Origin: Chitinophaga polysaccharea
Lineage (GTDB): Bacteria > Bacteroidota > Bacteroidia > Chitinophagales > Chitinophagaceae
Direction of reading: 5' to 3'
Assembly (NCBI RefSeq): GCF_902150045.1
Contig: NZ_CABFVU010000004.1
Coordinates: 186,001 to 250,000 of the forward strand
DNA length: 64,000 nucleotides
Below are positions 33,870-43,965 of the stretch, piece by piece; positions within the stretch are counted from its first letter, which is position 1, and each line of letters starts with the position of its first letter. The translations under genes were made by a program, and so were the position numbers. The notes under the pieces are model-generated. The model had not been told where the DNA came from. It worked only from the letters and a program-made list of their open reading frames with translations, and made no database searches.

Positions 33870-33953
33870 AGATCTGTTGTTTGAATGAAACTTAAAAATA
33901 TACGTGAGAAACGTTGGCTTATTCTCTAAAGTATATACACGACGAAATTAATT

Positions 33954-35165
33954 TCAGGGTTGCTTTGCAAGAACAATGCCAACCGGTTTGATCAGCCGCA
34001 GAAAAATAAACCCGGCAATACCTGCTATAAGGGAGGCAACAATTACCGACATGATAGCTATAATCTGTAATTCCCTTTCCTGGTAGGCCAGTGAAGAAAT
34101 AAAAATAGACATGGTAAAGCCAATACCGGCAATGAGGCCAACGCCCAGAAGCTGCAGCCAGCCCGATTTTGAAGGCAGTGCCGCCAGCTTAAGCTTTACG
34201 GCGGCAAAGGAAAGCGCGAAAATACCAAGTGGCTTTCCCAGTATCAGGCCGGCGATAATGCCATAGCTGATATTATTTGTCAGTGCGCCTGTAATATCTG
34301 CAGGCAAAAGGATGGCGGTATTGGCCAGTGCAAACACAGGCATGATAATAAAATTCACCGGGTCATGTAAACTATGCACCAGTCCGGCGATACGCTCCTG
34401 GGGAATACAAAACGCCAGCAGCACACCGGCAATAGTGGCATGTACGCCTGAATTAAAGAGGCAATACCAGAGCACCACACCGGGGATATAGTAAAGGATG
34501 AGCCGTTGTACTTTCAGGAAATTCAGCAGCAACGGGATCAATAATACGCCGCCGCCAATCAGTAAATATTTTACATCGAGGTGTGGGGTATAGAAGATGG
34601 CAATGGTTAATATGGCGCCGAGGTCGTCGATAATAGCCAGGGCCATCAGGAAAATTTTAAGGCTTACCGGCACCCTTCTGCCCAGCAGAGATAAGATACC
34701 CAGTGAGAAAGCAATATCAGTAGCCATGGGGATTCCCCAGCCATGTGCATAAGCAGTGTTCTTGTTGAAGATGGTGAAGATCAGTGCGGGGAATAACATG
34801 CCGCCTATAGCCGCCAGCACGGGTAAAACGGATTTGCGCAGGGAGGATAGTTCCCCTACGGTAAGCTCTCTTTTTATTTCCATGCCCACCAGGAAAAAGA
34901 ACAGCACCATCATGCCGTCGTTTATCCACAGCAGCCAGGAGTTAGGCAGGTGTAAAGAGCGGTATTCATAATGATGGCCGCCTGCGGGATCAAATAATGT
35001 ATTCCAGAACCCTATATAATCTTCCTGTGCACCGGTATTGGCCAGTACCATTGATACAATGGTGCATACAATGAGTACTATTCCTACCGCACGGCTATCT
35101 TTCAGGAAAGTATGGATAGGGGATATCAGTGTTTTCCGGATGATGTTAATAGAGTTTTTGATCAC
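33954..35165 (-). CDS. nhaA: Na+/H+ antiporter NhaA
   Basis: The 403-residue inner-membrane protein has about 12 helices and the NhaA landmarks: NDGMMVLFFFLVGMEIKRE near the N-terminus, PMATDIAFSLGILSLLG and FLMALAIIDDLGAI with the two adjacent ion-binding Asp residues (the D163/D164 pair of the E. coli protein). It exchanges cytoplasmic Na+ for external H+. It may be the last gene of the envelope operon but is separated from it by a hairpin. Confidence 0.97.
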   Translation of the reverse strand: MIKNSINIIRKTLISPIHTFLKDSRAVGIVLIVCTIVSMVLANTGAQEDYIGFWNTLFDPAGGHHYEYRSLHLPNSWLLWINDGMMVLFFFLVGMEIKRELTVGELSSLRKSVLPVLAAIGGMLFPALIFTIFNKNTAYAHGWGIPMATDIAFSLGILSLLGRRVPVSLKIFLMALAIIDDLGAILTIAIFYTPHLDVKYLLIGGGVLLIPLLLNFLKVQRLILYYIPGVVLWYCLFNSGVHATIAGVLLAFCIPQERIAGLVHSLHDPVNFIIMPVFALANTAILLPADITGALTNNISYGIIAGLILGKPLGIFALSFAAVKLKLAALPSKSGWLQLLGVGLIAGIGFTMSIFISSLAYQERELQIIAIMSVIVASLIAGIAGFIFLRLIKPVGIVLAKQP

Positions 35166-35210
35166 AGCATTTCTTTTTGGTAAAAAAATATTTCCGGGAG
35201 ATATTATATT

Positions 35211-35240
35211 GGAAATGGCTGCGGTGAAGCAGCCATTTCC
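35211..35240. terminator. Hairpin between OstA-like and nhaA genes
   Basis: GGAAATGGCTGC-GGTGAA-GCAGCCATTTCC is a perfect 12-bp stem. There is no clean T tract on the minus strand, so termination may be partial. Confidence 0.6.
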
Positions 35241-35260
35241 AGGTATCCTTACAACGAAAA

Positions 35261-37144
35261 TTATTGCATTAGTTCGTATTTGGTTTTGGGCTGCCGCTTA
35301 ATGTCCCACTTAAAGTTTTCCAGCAGCAGCTGGTCTTTGGGACGTTGTGTAAACGGGTAAACGGTGCCTTCCGGGTCTTTGATCAGTACTACTTTATCTA
35401 CTTCCCCTTTTTTGAAGAAGATATTGATAATGGCGCACTGGGCCTTGTTGACGCTCATATAAGCCCCGGCCTTGTCTTTGATATAATTAATGGTTTCCGC
35501 ATTCCCTTCCACGTGCATCCAGTCGAGCGTTTCCGCCAGTACATAGCCTGTGATCACATTGCCCTTGATCTGGTTAAACATGCCCGGCCCGGCTTCATTG
35601 ATAATAAAGCCATTGTTTTTGAGCAGCATTTTATCTGCTGTTTGGTTTTTGGTGAACATAAGGATGGTATCCCCGCTGAGCTGTGTGGTGTTGTTGGACC
35701 ACAGCACCGGCGTACCATAGAAGCGGAATACAGAGTCTTTTGATGTATAGTATACGCTGTCTGCCACACCCTGCAGGGAGTCTGAGAATATTTTTACATG
35801 GTGGTAGGCAAGGATATAGCGTTGTTCACTGGTATCTTTAGGTGCAGAAAGTGCCATACTGTCTGCATGATGTTTAATACCCGGCAGGGAATCGTGCATC
35901 ACTACATCGGGTATGGGCGCCACTTTTATGTTCTTCACTGCGGAGTCCAGCTTTTGCCTGGTTTGAGCGAGGGTACTGTCGGCGATGAACATCATAACGT
36001 TGGCGGCTACACTATCCTTTTGTCGCCGGGCGATGGAGTCGCCCCGTGTGACCGGCGATATAGTGGCGGTGAATTTCTCCGGAGGCCGTATATTTTTCAG
36101 TGACCTGAGATTTTTGGTGGGAGATTCCGGGAGGCGTTTCAGTCCGGCCACGGAAGGAATAGACAGGCTGTCGTCTGGCCTGATCACGCCTGAAAACAGG
36201 GTGTCGGCAGCCATATACATAGTGTCTTTATTTTTTTCCATAATAAGCAGTGGCTTCTGGGTGGCAAGGACTGTTTTTTCGCGTTGGTTTACAATGCCTT
36301 TGTTGGCCAGCAGCGACATTTTGCGGGCGGTATCCTTATACACCATGTTACCGGTGGCGTAGGCCATACCAGTGAGTTTATCCATTTCTATATTATCGGC
36401 GGTGATAGTGCCGGTACTGTCTTCAATAGTGGGGCGGTTACCGAAGTTGCCGTATCCTTTTTCCGTATCATAATAGCCGCTGGTGGCGTACATCACGCTT
36501 TTATCGTTATTGTTGATAGTGGTAGGCGCTACAATGGTGGCTATTTTAGTGTCGGTGTTATAGAGGAGTTCATCTGTGCTGAGCGTGTATTCAGGATCTA
36601 CCAGTAATACGTTCCGCATGAAATGCATCTCTTTGGTATCGGTGTAATAGTAGCCTTCATCGCTGGTGAGCACACTTTTACCGTTTACCAGTTTCCCGGT
36701 TTTAACATAGGAGCCTATTTTGGCATTCATGTCGTACTGCAGCTCCGGCCCGGTGATGGTCACTTTACCGTCTGTCAGTTTTGCATCTTCCCTGAGGATG
36801 GCGATGCGGGTATTGGCATCGTAGTTCAGGTAATTACCATAGATGTGGATACTGTCGGCCTGGTTAATATGTATATGGCCGTATGCGTCGATAATGTTGG
36901 TTTTATTATTTTTTACGGCACTGTCGCAGTTAAACAGGGTAGTGCCCTGTTTAAAAATGGCGTTACCAATGAAGCGGGTAACACTGATCGAATCTTTTTC
37001 ATTCATGATCAATGTATCGGCGTGAATAATTTCAATTACAGACCCGGTTTTCGGCGCAGGTCGTGCCGGAAACTGGGCGCTGGCCGTAGCTGCCAGCAGG
37101 CAGATGACGGCCAGAAAGATCCCTGATTTTATGTATCGATGCAT
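35261..37144 (-). CDS. OstA-like protein (LptA/OstA beta-jellyroll), LPS transport
   Basis: The 627-residue protein has a signal peptide (about 1-23) and a series of LptA/OstA-type beta-strand repeats: VTRFIGNAIFKQGTTLFNCDSAV, IDAYGHIHINQADSIHIYGNYLNYD, and so on to about residue 290. Such OstA-like proteins are taken as the periplasmic LPS bridge of Bacteroidota. A low-complexity middle (about 330-420) and a second strand region follow. It follows the MCE gene by 8 bases, and the LptD-like gene is divergent 2.5 kb away, which fits one outer-membrane assembly block. Confidence 0.87.
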   Translation of the reverse strand: MHRYIKSGIFLAVICLLAATASAQFPARPAPKTGSVIEIIHADTLIMNEKDSISVTRFIGNAIFKQGTTLFNCDSAVKNNKTNIIDAYGHIHINQADSIHIYGNYLNYDANTRIAILREDAKLTDGKVTITGPELQYDMNAKIGSYVKTGKLVNGKSVLTSDEGYYYTDTKEMHFMRNVLLVDPEYTLSTDELLYNTDTKIATIVAPTTINNNDKSVMYATSGYYDTEKGYGNFGNRPTIEDSTGTITADNIEMDKLTGMAYATGNMVYKDTARKMSLLANKGIVNQREKTVLATQKPLLIMEKNKDTMYMAADTLFSGVIRPDDSLSIPSVAGLKRLPESPTKNLRSLKNIRPPEKFTATISPVTRGDSIARRQKDSVAANVMMFIADSTLAQTRQKLDSAVKNIKVAPIPDVVMHDSLPGIKHHADSMALSAPKDTSEQRYILAYHHVKIFSDSLQGVADSVYYTSKDSVFRFYGTPVLWSNNTTQLSGDTILMFTKNQTADKMLLKNNGFIINEAGPGMFNQIKGNVITGYVLAETLDWMHVEGNAETINYIKDKAGAYMSVNKAQCAIINIFFKKGEVDKVVLIKDPEGTVYPFTQRPKDQLLLENFKWDIKRQPKTKYELMQ

Positions 37145-37152
37145 TGATTCTA

Positions 37153-38151
37153 TTATTGTACCGCTGCTGTGTCTGAAGGTAACGGTTTCGTTTTATCTTT
37201 TTTGCCAAACAGGGAGAAGTGTACATAGCGTTTCGGATTCACCCGCAGGTCTTCCAGCAGCTTATTCAGGTTACCCAGGGAGTACTGAAGGTTGTTATAC
37301 ACTTTCTTGTCGTTCAGCAGCATACCTGCGGTACCATCGGTAGTATTCAGTTTACTGATGGTTTGGTTAAGGCTGTTGGCAGTTTGCTGCAGTTGCTGCA
37401 GTGTTTTATCGATATTACCGTTAGCCAGGGCGCCGGTAGCTTTTTCAGCATTGTCGAGTATCCCGGTAATTTTAGCGTTATTATCTTTCAGGTTGCCGGT
37501 AACGGCGGCCAGGTTATTGAATGTTTTCTGGATGTTACCGTTGTTGGGATCCAGCATACTGTTAAGTGATGCGGAGGTATGCGTAAAATTGCGCATGGTG
37601 GTATTCAGGTTGCGGATAGCATCCTGGAGGTTTCCTTTTGCGGTGGTATCGAGAATAGCATTTACCGACATCAGTACGGAGTCGATATTAGACAGGGTAC
37701 CCTCCAGTTTTTTTACCAGCGGGTTAAGCTGTTCTTTCAGGGCATCGGTCATAGAGCCATCTACGGCAGCATAGATGGTATCGCCGCTTTTCAGATATTC
37801 GCTGGCGTTACCCAGGTCCAGCTGTACTGTTTTGGTACCCAGCAGGTCGCTGCTGATACGGGCCACGGAATTACGGGGGATTTCTATTTTTTTGGTGATA
37901 GTGATGGCTACCAGGATACGGGAAGCATCTCTGTCCATTACCTCCAGGTTAGCAACATTACCTACCACCAGGCCATTTACCTGTACTGCATTGGCTGGCT
38001 GTAAACCATTTACCTGGTGATAAACGGCATAAATGGTTTTATTATGTGAAAACAGGCTTTTTCCTTTCAATAAATTAAAGCCCAGCACAAGTAAGGTTAT
38101 ACCCAGCACAGTTAATACACCTACTTTGGTTTCATTAGATAATTTGAGCAT
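37153..38151 (-). CDS. MCE/MlaD-family phospholipid transport protein
   Basis: The 332-residue protein has one N-terminal membrane helix (about 10-28) and an MCE domain (about 38-115; VYHQVNGLQPANAVQVNGLVVGNVANLEV and SRISSDLLGTKTVQLDLG). The rest is a long helical stalk rich in Asn/Leu. MCE proteins carry phospholipids between inner and outer membranes with an ABC transporter; no MlaE/MlaF partner lies in the window. It is co-transcribed with the OstA-like gene and probably with the amidase gene 126 bases upstream. Confidence 0.9.
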   Translation of the reverse strand: MLKLSNETKVGVLTVLGITLLVLGFNLLKGKSLFSHNKTIYAVYHQVNGLQPANAVQVNGLVVGNVANLEVMDRDASRILVAITITKKIEIPRNSVARISSDLLGTKTVQLDLGNASEYLKSGDTIYAAVDGSMTDALKEQLNPLVKKLEGTLSNIDSVLMSVNAILDTTAKGNLQDAIRNLNTTMRNFTHTSASLNSMLDPNNGNIQKTFNNLAAVTGNLKDNNAKITGILDNAEKATGALANGNIDKTLQQLQQTANSLNQTISKLNTTDGTAGMLLNDKKVYNNLQYSLGNLNKLLEDLRVNPKRYVHFSLFGKKDKTKPLPSDTAAVQ

Positions 38152-38277
38152 GAGATTCGTATACGTTCACGCAAAAATAATCAAAAAGCATGCACGGGAA
38201 GTGATCGTACGAAAATGTTAGTAATAAAAAAGAGGAAAGGGGAATAATAAGGAGGGGTAAGGGGGAGGCGGTGGTGA

Positions 38278-39519
38278 TTAGCAGGCGGTTACAAAAGCGT
38301 CTTTAAAGCCCAGTTTGCGGGCTTTGCGCATGGCGCCGGAGGCTTGTTGGTCGGTTTTAAACCGCCCCAGGATATATTTGTTGAGTTTTTTTTTATTCAT
38401 CACCACCGGTTGGCGGTTAACGTCACCGTGGAGCTTCCTGAAAATGGAAGCTCCCGGTTTGTAGAATTTATCTGTGATCATGAGTTGCACGCAATAGCTG
38501 CTGGCAGATAAGGGCGCCGGCTTGCTGCTGCCATTGCCACTGTTCAGGTATGCGCTGGTATTGTTACTGCCTTTGGCGGATACTCTGGTTGTAGAAGGCT
38601 GGGTATTACGGTTTGTGGTAAACCTGTCGAGTTCATCACGGTAACGCTTGATGGCTTTATAGATACAATTGGCCAGTTCCTGCTGCCCGTTATTGGAGTT
38701 GAGGTAATCTTCCTCTTCAGGATTGCTGATAAAGCCCAGTTCCACCAGTACGCTTGGCATTGCGGTGGCGGACAGTACCCAGATACCTTTTTCATTTCTT
38801 TGTCTTGCGCCGCGGCTGATACGTCCTACCCGTGTAAATTCATCCTCAATGAGGGTAGAAAGGCGGAGGCTCTGGTCGAAGTAGGCGTTTCTCAGGGTAT
38901 TCAGCAGGATGAAGGTTTCAGGATCCGTATCGTCCATCAGCTGTTTCGTTTCTTCTGAGTTGGCGTCCAGCACGATCACGGAGTTTTGTTTCAGGGACTC
39001 CATCTTAGCGTTGTTTTTACTGGTGGCCCATATATACGTTTCCGTGCCTTTGGCATTGCTGGGGTAGTAGGCGTAAATAGGCTGTTTAACGGCTATTTTC
39101 TTTTTTCCTTTCTTACGGTAAACGGTTTTGTAACCGGTTACCTTGCGGATTTTCCCGGTAGAATTACAGTGGATGGATACAAAAAGTTCCCCTTTGTTAT
39201 CGTTGGCAATCTGGGCTTTTTTACGGGGATCGTCGAAGCGGTCTGTTTTTCGTGTATACACTACCTTTACATCGGGCATATTTTCTTCGAGGATCTTTCC
39301 CAGTTTCAGCGCTACTTCAAGGGTCACCTGTTTTTCAGTAGAGTAGCTGCCTTTGGCGCCGGGATCTTCACCGCCGTGGCCGGCATCAATTATAATCGTT
39401 CGTATAGGCTTGTCCTGTTTATCGGAAACGGGATTTGTTTTGGCCTGAATAAATAAGGTACAGGTGAGTAGTGTTCCCAGTCCTAAAATCCAAAATCGGT
39501 TCCAGCGCATGATTCTCAT
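38278..39519 (-). CDS. N-acetylmuramoyl-L-alanine amidase with C-terminal SPOR-like domain
   Basis: The 413-residue protein has a signal peptide (about 1-26) and an Amidase_3 zinc domain (about 38-290): IIIDAGHGGEDPGAKG with the first zinc His, then EVALKLGKILEE, SIHCNS with a second His, and LVELGFISNPEEEDYL with the catalytic Glu. It cuts peptide stems from peptidoglycan glycan chains in the periplasm. The C-terminal stretch (about 335-413; YCVQLMITDKF, ILGRFKTDQQASGAMRKARKLGFKDAF) is SPOR-like and would target septal peptidoglycan. Divergent from the LptD-like gene. Confidence 0.93.
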   Translation of the reverse strand: MRIMRWNRFWILGLGTLLTCTLFIQAKTNPVSDKQDKPIRTIIIDAGHGGEDPGAKGSYSTEKQVTLEVALKLGKILEENMPDVKVVYTRKTDRFDDPRKKAQIANDNKGELFVSIHCNSTGKIRKVTGYKTVYRKKGKKKIAVKQPIYAYYPSNAKGTETYIWATSKNNAKMESLKQNSVIVLDANSEETKQLMDDTDPETFILLNTLRNAYFDQSLRLSTLIEDEFTRVGRISRGARQRNEKGIWVLSATAMPSVLVELGFISNPEEEDYLNSNNGQQELANCIYKAIKRYRDELDRFTTNRNTQPSTTRVSAKGSNNTSAYLNSGNGSSKPAPLSASSYCVQLMITDKFYKPGASIFRKLHGDVNRQPVVMNKKKLNKYILGRFKTDQQASGAMRKARKLGFKDAFVTAC

Positions 39520-39692
39520 TTTAATGGGTGCTGTTTTTCACAAAAAATAAAAAAATAAGTTTATCTGTTAAATTAATAATCCGCTTGTTCCACGCGAGTT
39601 TCCGCCAGCTTTTATTATATTATATTACAAACAATACAAGTTACCATTTGTAATAAATTGTATAAAATCTTGTAGGTTTGCCGCCATAACAC

Positions 39693-42467
39693 ATGAACGC
39701 TAGCTACAAAAATAATTATAAAAAGTTTTTTCGGCATACATACCTGGTTTTTGCCGGTATGTTCATCGCCATTCCCTTTATTATAGATGCAGTTGCAGGC
39801 GCAAGGCCACAAGTTGGTACGTATTTTAACAAAAGTTTGGCAGATACCACGCCGCCGGCCCGGAAAGATACAGGTAAAATACCCAAACCTGCAGCTGTTA
39901 CTCCTGATTCTACCGATTCCACCCAATTAATCAAAGGTGTGGATACCACCGGGGAAACAACCGTAGATACCCTGTTTGTGCCAAAGATATCAAAAGACAC
40001 GCTGGATGCACCGGTAAATTATAAAGCGAAAGACTCCATTATCCTGATGGTGCCTGATAAGCGCTTCTATTTATATGGTACTGCCAACACAAAATACAAA
40101 ACGATCGATCTTTCTGCCGAAAAAATGAATTTCGACCAGGAAACCGGTATTCTTGAAGCCACCAACGCTAAAGATACTGCCGGTAAGCTATTCGGAGGGC
40201 CCGTAATGAACGACGGGGGACAAAGCTTTGAATCGGACACCCTCAGGTACAATTTTACCTCCCAGAAAGCAAAGATCTACAATACCCGCTCCCAGTATGG
40301 TGAAGGCTACATTCACAGCCAGCAGACCAAAAAAGCGGCAGATAATACCATTTTCGGCTTTAAGAACGGGTATACCACCTGTAACCTGGATACGCCCCAC
40401 TTTAGCTTCAGAGCCCGTAAAATAAAGGTAATCCCGGATAAACTGGTGATCTCCGGACCGGCTAACCTGGAAATTGAAGGGATTCCCACACCGCTGTATA
40501 TACCATTTGCCATATTCCCTATTACCCAGGGACAACGTTCGGGTATCCTGCCTCCACAATATGTGGTGAACCAGCAGAAAGGTATTGGCCTGGAAAACGG
40601 TGGTTACTATATTGGGTTAGGTGATCATTTTGATCTCACCATGCGGGGGGATGTGTATTCCTACGGAAGCTGGAGCCTTACTGCCAGCCCTACCTACCGG
40701 AAACGCTATAAATACAACGGAGGGCTTAACCTGAGCTTTGCCAATACCCGTTTTGGCGACCCTGCGGTTAAATCGGAGTTCGCTACTTCCAAGGATTTCC
40801 GTGTTACCTGGAACCATAGCATGGACAGTAAAGCCCGCCCCGGTGTGAACTTTGGTGCGGCAGTGAATTTCGGAACATCTTCCTATAACAAATACAATGT
40901 GTATGACTACAATACCCGGGTAAATAATAACATCGGATCATCCATTACCTTTTCCAAAACCTGGCAGGGCAAACCCTATAACCTTACCATGGGTTTGAAC
41001 CACTCCCAGAACCTCAGTACCCGCGATGTGTCTATCTCCTTTCCGGACGCTACCTTCACGGTGAACACCATTTACCCTTTCCAGCCAAAGGAAATGGTAG
41101 GCACACCAAAATGGTATGAGAAAATAGGTGTTTCCTATAATACCATCCTGCGTAACCAGGCTAATTTCAAGGATTCCCTGTTTGGCAAGCAGGCCATGTT
41201 CGATGCCATGCAAACAGGCATGCAGCATAATATCCCGATCTCGTTCTCCATCCCGGTATTTAAAACCTTTACCTTATCACCAGGTATTAACTATACAGAG
41301 TATTGGTACACCAAGAAATTTGTGCGTAAATGGGATCCCAACAAGTGGAACCAGGGGCTTGACACATTAGGCGCCATTGACACTACTTATATTCCAGGTT
41401 TTTACAGTGCACGTGATATCAGTGCCAGCATGTCGTTATCGACCGCTATATACGGTATGTACACATTCAAAAAGACCTCCAAGATAAAGGCGATCCGGCA
41501 TGTGATGCGACCCACGCTGAGCGCCAGTTACCGTCCGGACCTGTCCAGCAAATATTACCATGAGCTGCAGTATAACGCTGCGGGCGACAAACAAATGGTA
41601 TCCGACTTTGATGGTGCCATCATCGGGGTACCGTCTCCGGGGGCATTTGGAGGTTTGAACTTCGGGCTGGATAATAACCTTGAGATGAAGGTATTCTCGA
41701 AAAAAGATACCACGGGGAACCATGAAAAGAAAATAAAACTGCTGGATGGTTTCGGGATCAATGGCAGTTACAACCTGGTGGCAGATTCCTTTAAGTTATC
41801 AACTTTCAGCCTATACGCCCGTACCAACCTGTTCGACAAACTGAATATCTCCGCCAGCGGGAACATTGATCCATACCAGGTGGATGCCCGCGGCCGCCGC
41901 CTTGATAAATACGTGTGGCAGCAGGGCAAGATCAGCCTGGGCCGCCTCACCAACGCCAGCATTTCCATGAGCACCTCCTTCCAGTCGAAGGATAAAAAGA
42001 GCCAGCAGAAGGAACAGAAGATAGATTCCCTGGAGAATGCGCAGAACGCAGACGCCGCTTTTGCTGCACAACAGCGGCAGCTGCAGATGGTGCGCAATAA
42101 TCCCGGCGAATACGTGGATTTTGACATCCCGTGGCGGGTGGATCTTTCCTATAGCCTATCGTATACCAATACCATCATCCCCGATTCCGGCGGTGTAGTA
42201 AAGCGCATTACCCAATATGTAAGCTTCAATGGCGATTTCAGTCTTACGCCTAAATGGAAGATAGGGTTGAACAGTGGTTTTGATTTCACCAATATGCAGA
42301 TCGCCTATACAAATATGTACATCTCACGGGATCTGCACTGCTGGCAGATGTCCATTAACCTTATTCCGTTTGGTACGTTCAGGCAGTTTAGTATCACCAT
42401 TAACCCGAAGGCGGGTATTTTGCGTGATCTGCGGATAAACCGATCGAGACAGTTCCAGGATCTTTAA
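39693..42467 (+). CDS. lptD: LptD-like outer-membrane LPS assembly protein
   Basis: The 924-residue protein has an N-terminal hydrophobic signal (about 17-34), an OstA-type periplasmic beta domain (about 105-260; FYLYGTANTKYKTIDLSAEKMNFD, GYTTCNLDTPHFSFRARKIK) and a long barrel domain with aromatic strands. It inserts LPS into the outer leaflet. Bacteroidota LptD proteins lack the long-conserved Cys pattern of E. coli, so the call rests on domain order and strand motifs. Divergent from the amidase-MCE-OstA operon; its stop codon lies inside the terminator. Confidence 0.9.
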   Translation: MNASYKNNYKKFFRHTYLVFAGMFIAIPFIIDAVAGARPQVGTYFNKSLADTTPPARKDTGKIPKPAAVTPDSTDSTQLIKGVDTTGETTVDTLFVPKISKDTLDAPVNYKAKDSIILMVPDKRFYLYGTANTKYKTIDLSAEKMNFDQETGILEATNAKDTAGKLFGGPVMNDGGQSFESDTLRYNFTSQKAKIYNTRSQYGEGYIHSQQTKKAADNTIFGFKNGYTTCNLDTPHFSFRARKIKVIPDKLVISGPANLEIEGIPTPLYIPFAIFPITQGQRSGILPPQYVVNQQKGIGLENGGYYIGLGDHFDLTMRGDVYSYGSWSLTASPTYRKRYKYNGGLNLSFANTRFGDPAVKSEFATSKDFRVTWNHSMDSKARPGVNFGAAVNFGTSSYNKYNVYDYNTRVNNNIGSSITFSKTWQGKPYNLTMGLNHSQNLSTRDVSISFPDATFTVNTIYPFQPKEMVGTPKWYEKIGVSYNTILRNQANFKDSLFGKQAMFDAMQTGMQHNIPISFSIPVFKTFTLSPGINYTEYWYTKKFVRKWDPNKWNQGLDTLGAIDTTYIPGFYSARDISASMSLSTAIYGMYTFKKTSKIKAIRHVMRPTLSASYRPDLSSKYYHELQYNAAGDKQMVSDFDGAIIGVPSPGAFGGLNFGLDNNLEMKVFSKKDTTGNHEKKIKLLDGFGINGSYNLVADSFKLSTFSLYARTNLFDKLNISASGNIDPYQVDARGRRLDKYVWQQGKISLGRLTNASISMSTSFQSKDKKSQQKEQKIDSLENAQNADAAFAAQQRQLQMVRNNPGEYVDFDIPWRVDLSYSLSYTNTIIPDSGGVVKRITQYVSFNGDFSLTPKWKIGLNSGFDFTNMQIAYTNMYISRDLHCWQMSINLIPFGTFRQFSITINPKAGILRDLRINRSRQFQDL

Positions 42468-42506
42468 CTTAAAGGGGGATGGCTATTGGCCATCCCCCTT
42501 TAAGTT
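42466..42506. terminator. Bidirectional terminator between lptD and plsC
   Basis: An 18-bp perfect stem (42466-42483 with 42489-42506) around TATTG overlaps the lptD stop codon and serves both convergent genes. Confidence 0.93.
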
Positions 42507-42510
42507 TGCA

Positions 42511-43254
42511 TCATTTTATATTGTTATCCTGGTAATAATCCCACATCAGGCGGAATACTTTTTCTTTGAACGCGGGAAGGTCATCTCTTGTCATTCCCGT
42601 AGTTGGTAATGGAGGCAGGAAATGATAATCGATACGATGAGGCCATGCAAAGAATTTCTTTCCTACAGGTAATATTTTTTTTGTGTGAAAGAGTAGTGAT
42701 GGCATCAGTGGTGTTTGTGTATCGATAGCCAGCGCAAAGGCGCCGTCGTAAAAATTCTTTAAAGGCTGGTCTGTACGGTTGCGCGTGCCTTCAGGATACA
42801 ACAGGATGTGTATGCCCAGGCTGAGCGCTTTTTTCATTTCTACAACGCTTTGCTTGCGGCTGGCTTCACTGTTGCGGTCTACCAGGATACCACCTATGCG
42901 GTACAACACTCCAAACAGGGGTACTTTGGCAAGCGATGCTTTAGCAAGTGTTTTATTGATACCGGGAATTTCTGCAGAAGTTACAGGAACATCGATCAGT
43001 GAATTGTGATTACATACTACAACATAGGTTTGACCGGGCGCAAAATGTTCCAGCCCTTTTTTTCGTACAGGGCAGCCGATCAGCGGCATATATACCTTCA
43101 TCCATAATCTTCCGAAGAAAAGAAATCCCTTTGTTCTCCGTGGTTCCGGCATATAAGAAATGATCCATACAGGAATGAATATTACCAGCATCGTGAGCGC
43201 AAACATCACCAGCATCCATGCTGCGAATATTCTGCCGAAGATATTTTTAAACAT
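42511..43254 (-). CDS. plsC: 1-acyl-sn-glycerol-3-phosphate acyltransferase
   Basis: This 247-residue membrane-bound enzyme makes phosphatidic acid in phospholipid synthesis. It has an N-terminal membrane helix (about 10-32), the catalytic NHNSLIDVP (HX4D form) near 83 and the substrate-binding YPEGTRNR near 152. It starts 11 bases after ung stops, so the two are co-transcribed. Confidence 0.95.
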   Translation of the reverse strand: MFKNIFGRIFAAWMLVMFALTMLVIFIPVWIISYMPEPRRTKGFLFFGRLWMKVYMPLIGCPVRKKGLEHFAPGQTYVVVCNHNSLIDVPVTSAEIPGINKTLAKASLAKVPLFGVLYRIGGILVDRNSEASRKQSVVEMKKALSLGIHILLYPEGTRNRTDQPLKNFYDGAFALAIDTQTPLMPSLLFHTKKILPVGKKFFAWPHRIDYHFLPPLPTTGMTRDDLPAFKEKVFRLMWDYYQDNNIK

Positions 43255-43265
43255 AGGCTTGTTTT

Positions 43266-43937
43266 TTACAGTCTCCAGTCTACCGGTGCTATGCCTGCTT
43301 TTCCGAGTATTTCATTGGTCCGTGAAAAATGCCTGCATCCAAAAAAGCCTTTATCTGCGCTGAAAGGAGAGGGATGTGCGGCCTGCAGTATATGATGTTT
43401 TGTTGCGTCTATCAGGTATTGTTTATCCTGCGCGAAGCGGCCCCAGAGGAGGAATACGACATCACTGCGCAGATCGGAAATTTTGCGGATCACCGCATCT
43501 GTAAAATCGCCCCATCCTATTTTGCTGTGTGAGGCAGGCTCTCCTGCTCTTACGGTAAGAAAGGCGTTCAACAACATTACGCCGTTTTCTGCCCATTTGG
43601 TAAGATTGCCGCTGGTGGGTATTTCCAGGCCAAGGTCTGTTTTCATTTCCTTGTAAATATTCACCAGTGAAGGAGGTGGCTTTACGCCATCAGGCACGGA
43701 AAAGCTGAGCCCATGCGCCTGTCCCGGACCGTGGTAAGGGTCCTGGCCTAGTATCACTACTTTTACTTTATCTATCGGCGTTTTTTCAAAAGCATTAAAG
43801 ATCAGGTTGCCGGCGGGATAGATCACTTTACCCAGTGCCTTTTCATGTTTAAGGAACATTACGATCTGATCGAAATAAGACTTGTGAAATTCATCTTTCA
43901 GCGCTTCCTTCCAGCTTGATTCTATTTGTACGTCCAT
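43266..43937 (-). CDS. ung: Uracil-DNA glycosylase
   Basis: The 223-residue protein removes uracil from DNA in base-excision repair. The family signature GQDPYHGPGQAHGLSFSVPDG (catalytic Asp in QDPYHG), the NAFLTVRAGEPASHSKIGW segment and the DNA-intercalation loop HPSPFSADKGFFG are all present. ATG 43937 was chosen since the residues further upstream are not conserved and the first 47 codons of the longer frame cross the tRNA promoter region. It is the first gene of a pair with plsC. Confidence 0.97.
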   Translation of the reverse strand: MDVQIESSWKEALKDEFHKSYFDQIVMFLKHEKALGKVIYPAGNLIFNAFEKTPIDKVKVVILGQDPYHGPGQAHGLSFSVPDGVKPPPSLVNIYKEMKTDLGLEIPTSGNLTKWAENGVMLLNAFLTVRAGEPASHSKIGWGDFTDAVIRKISDLRSDVVFLLWGRFAQDKQYLIDATKHHILQAAHPSPFSADKGFFGCRHFSRTNEILGKAGIAPVDWRL

Positions 43938-43965
43938 AATGATATTTAAAGAAAAATAAATTAAA

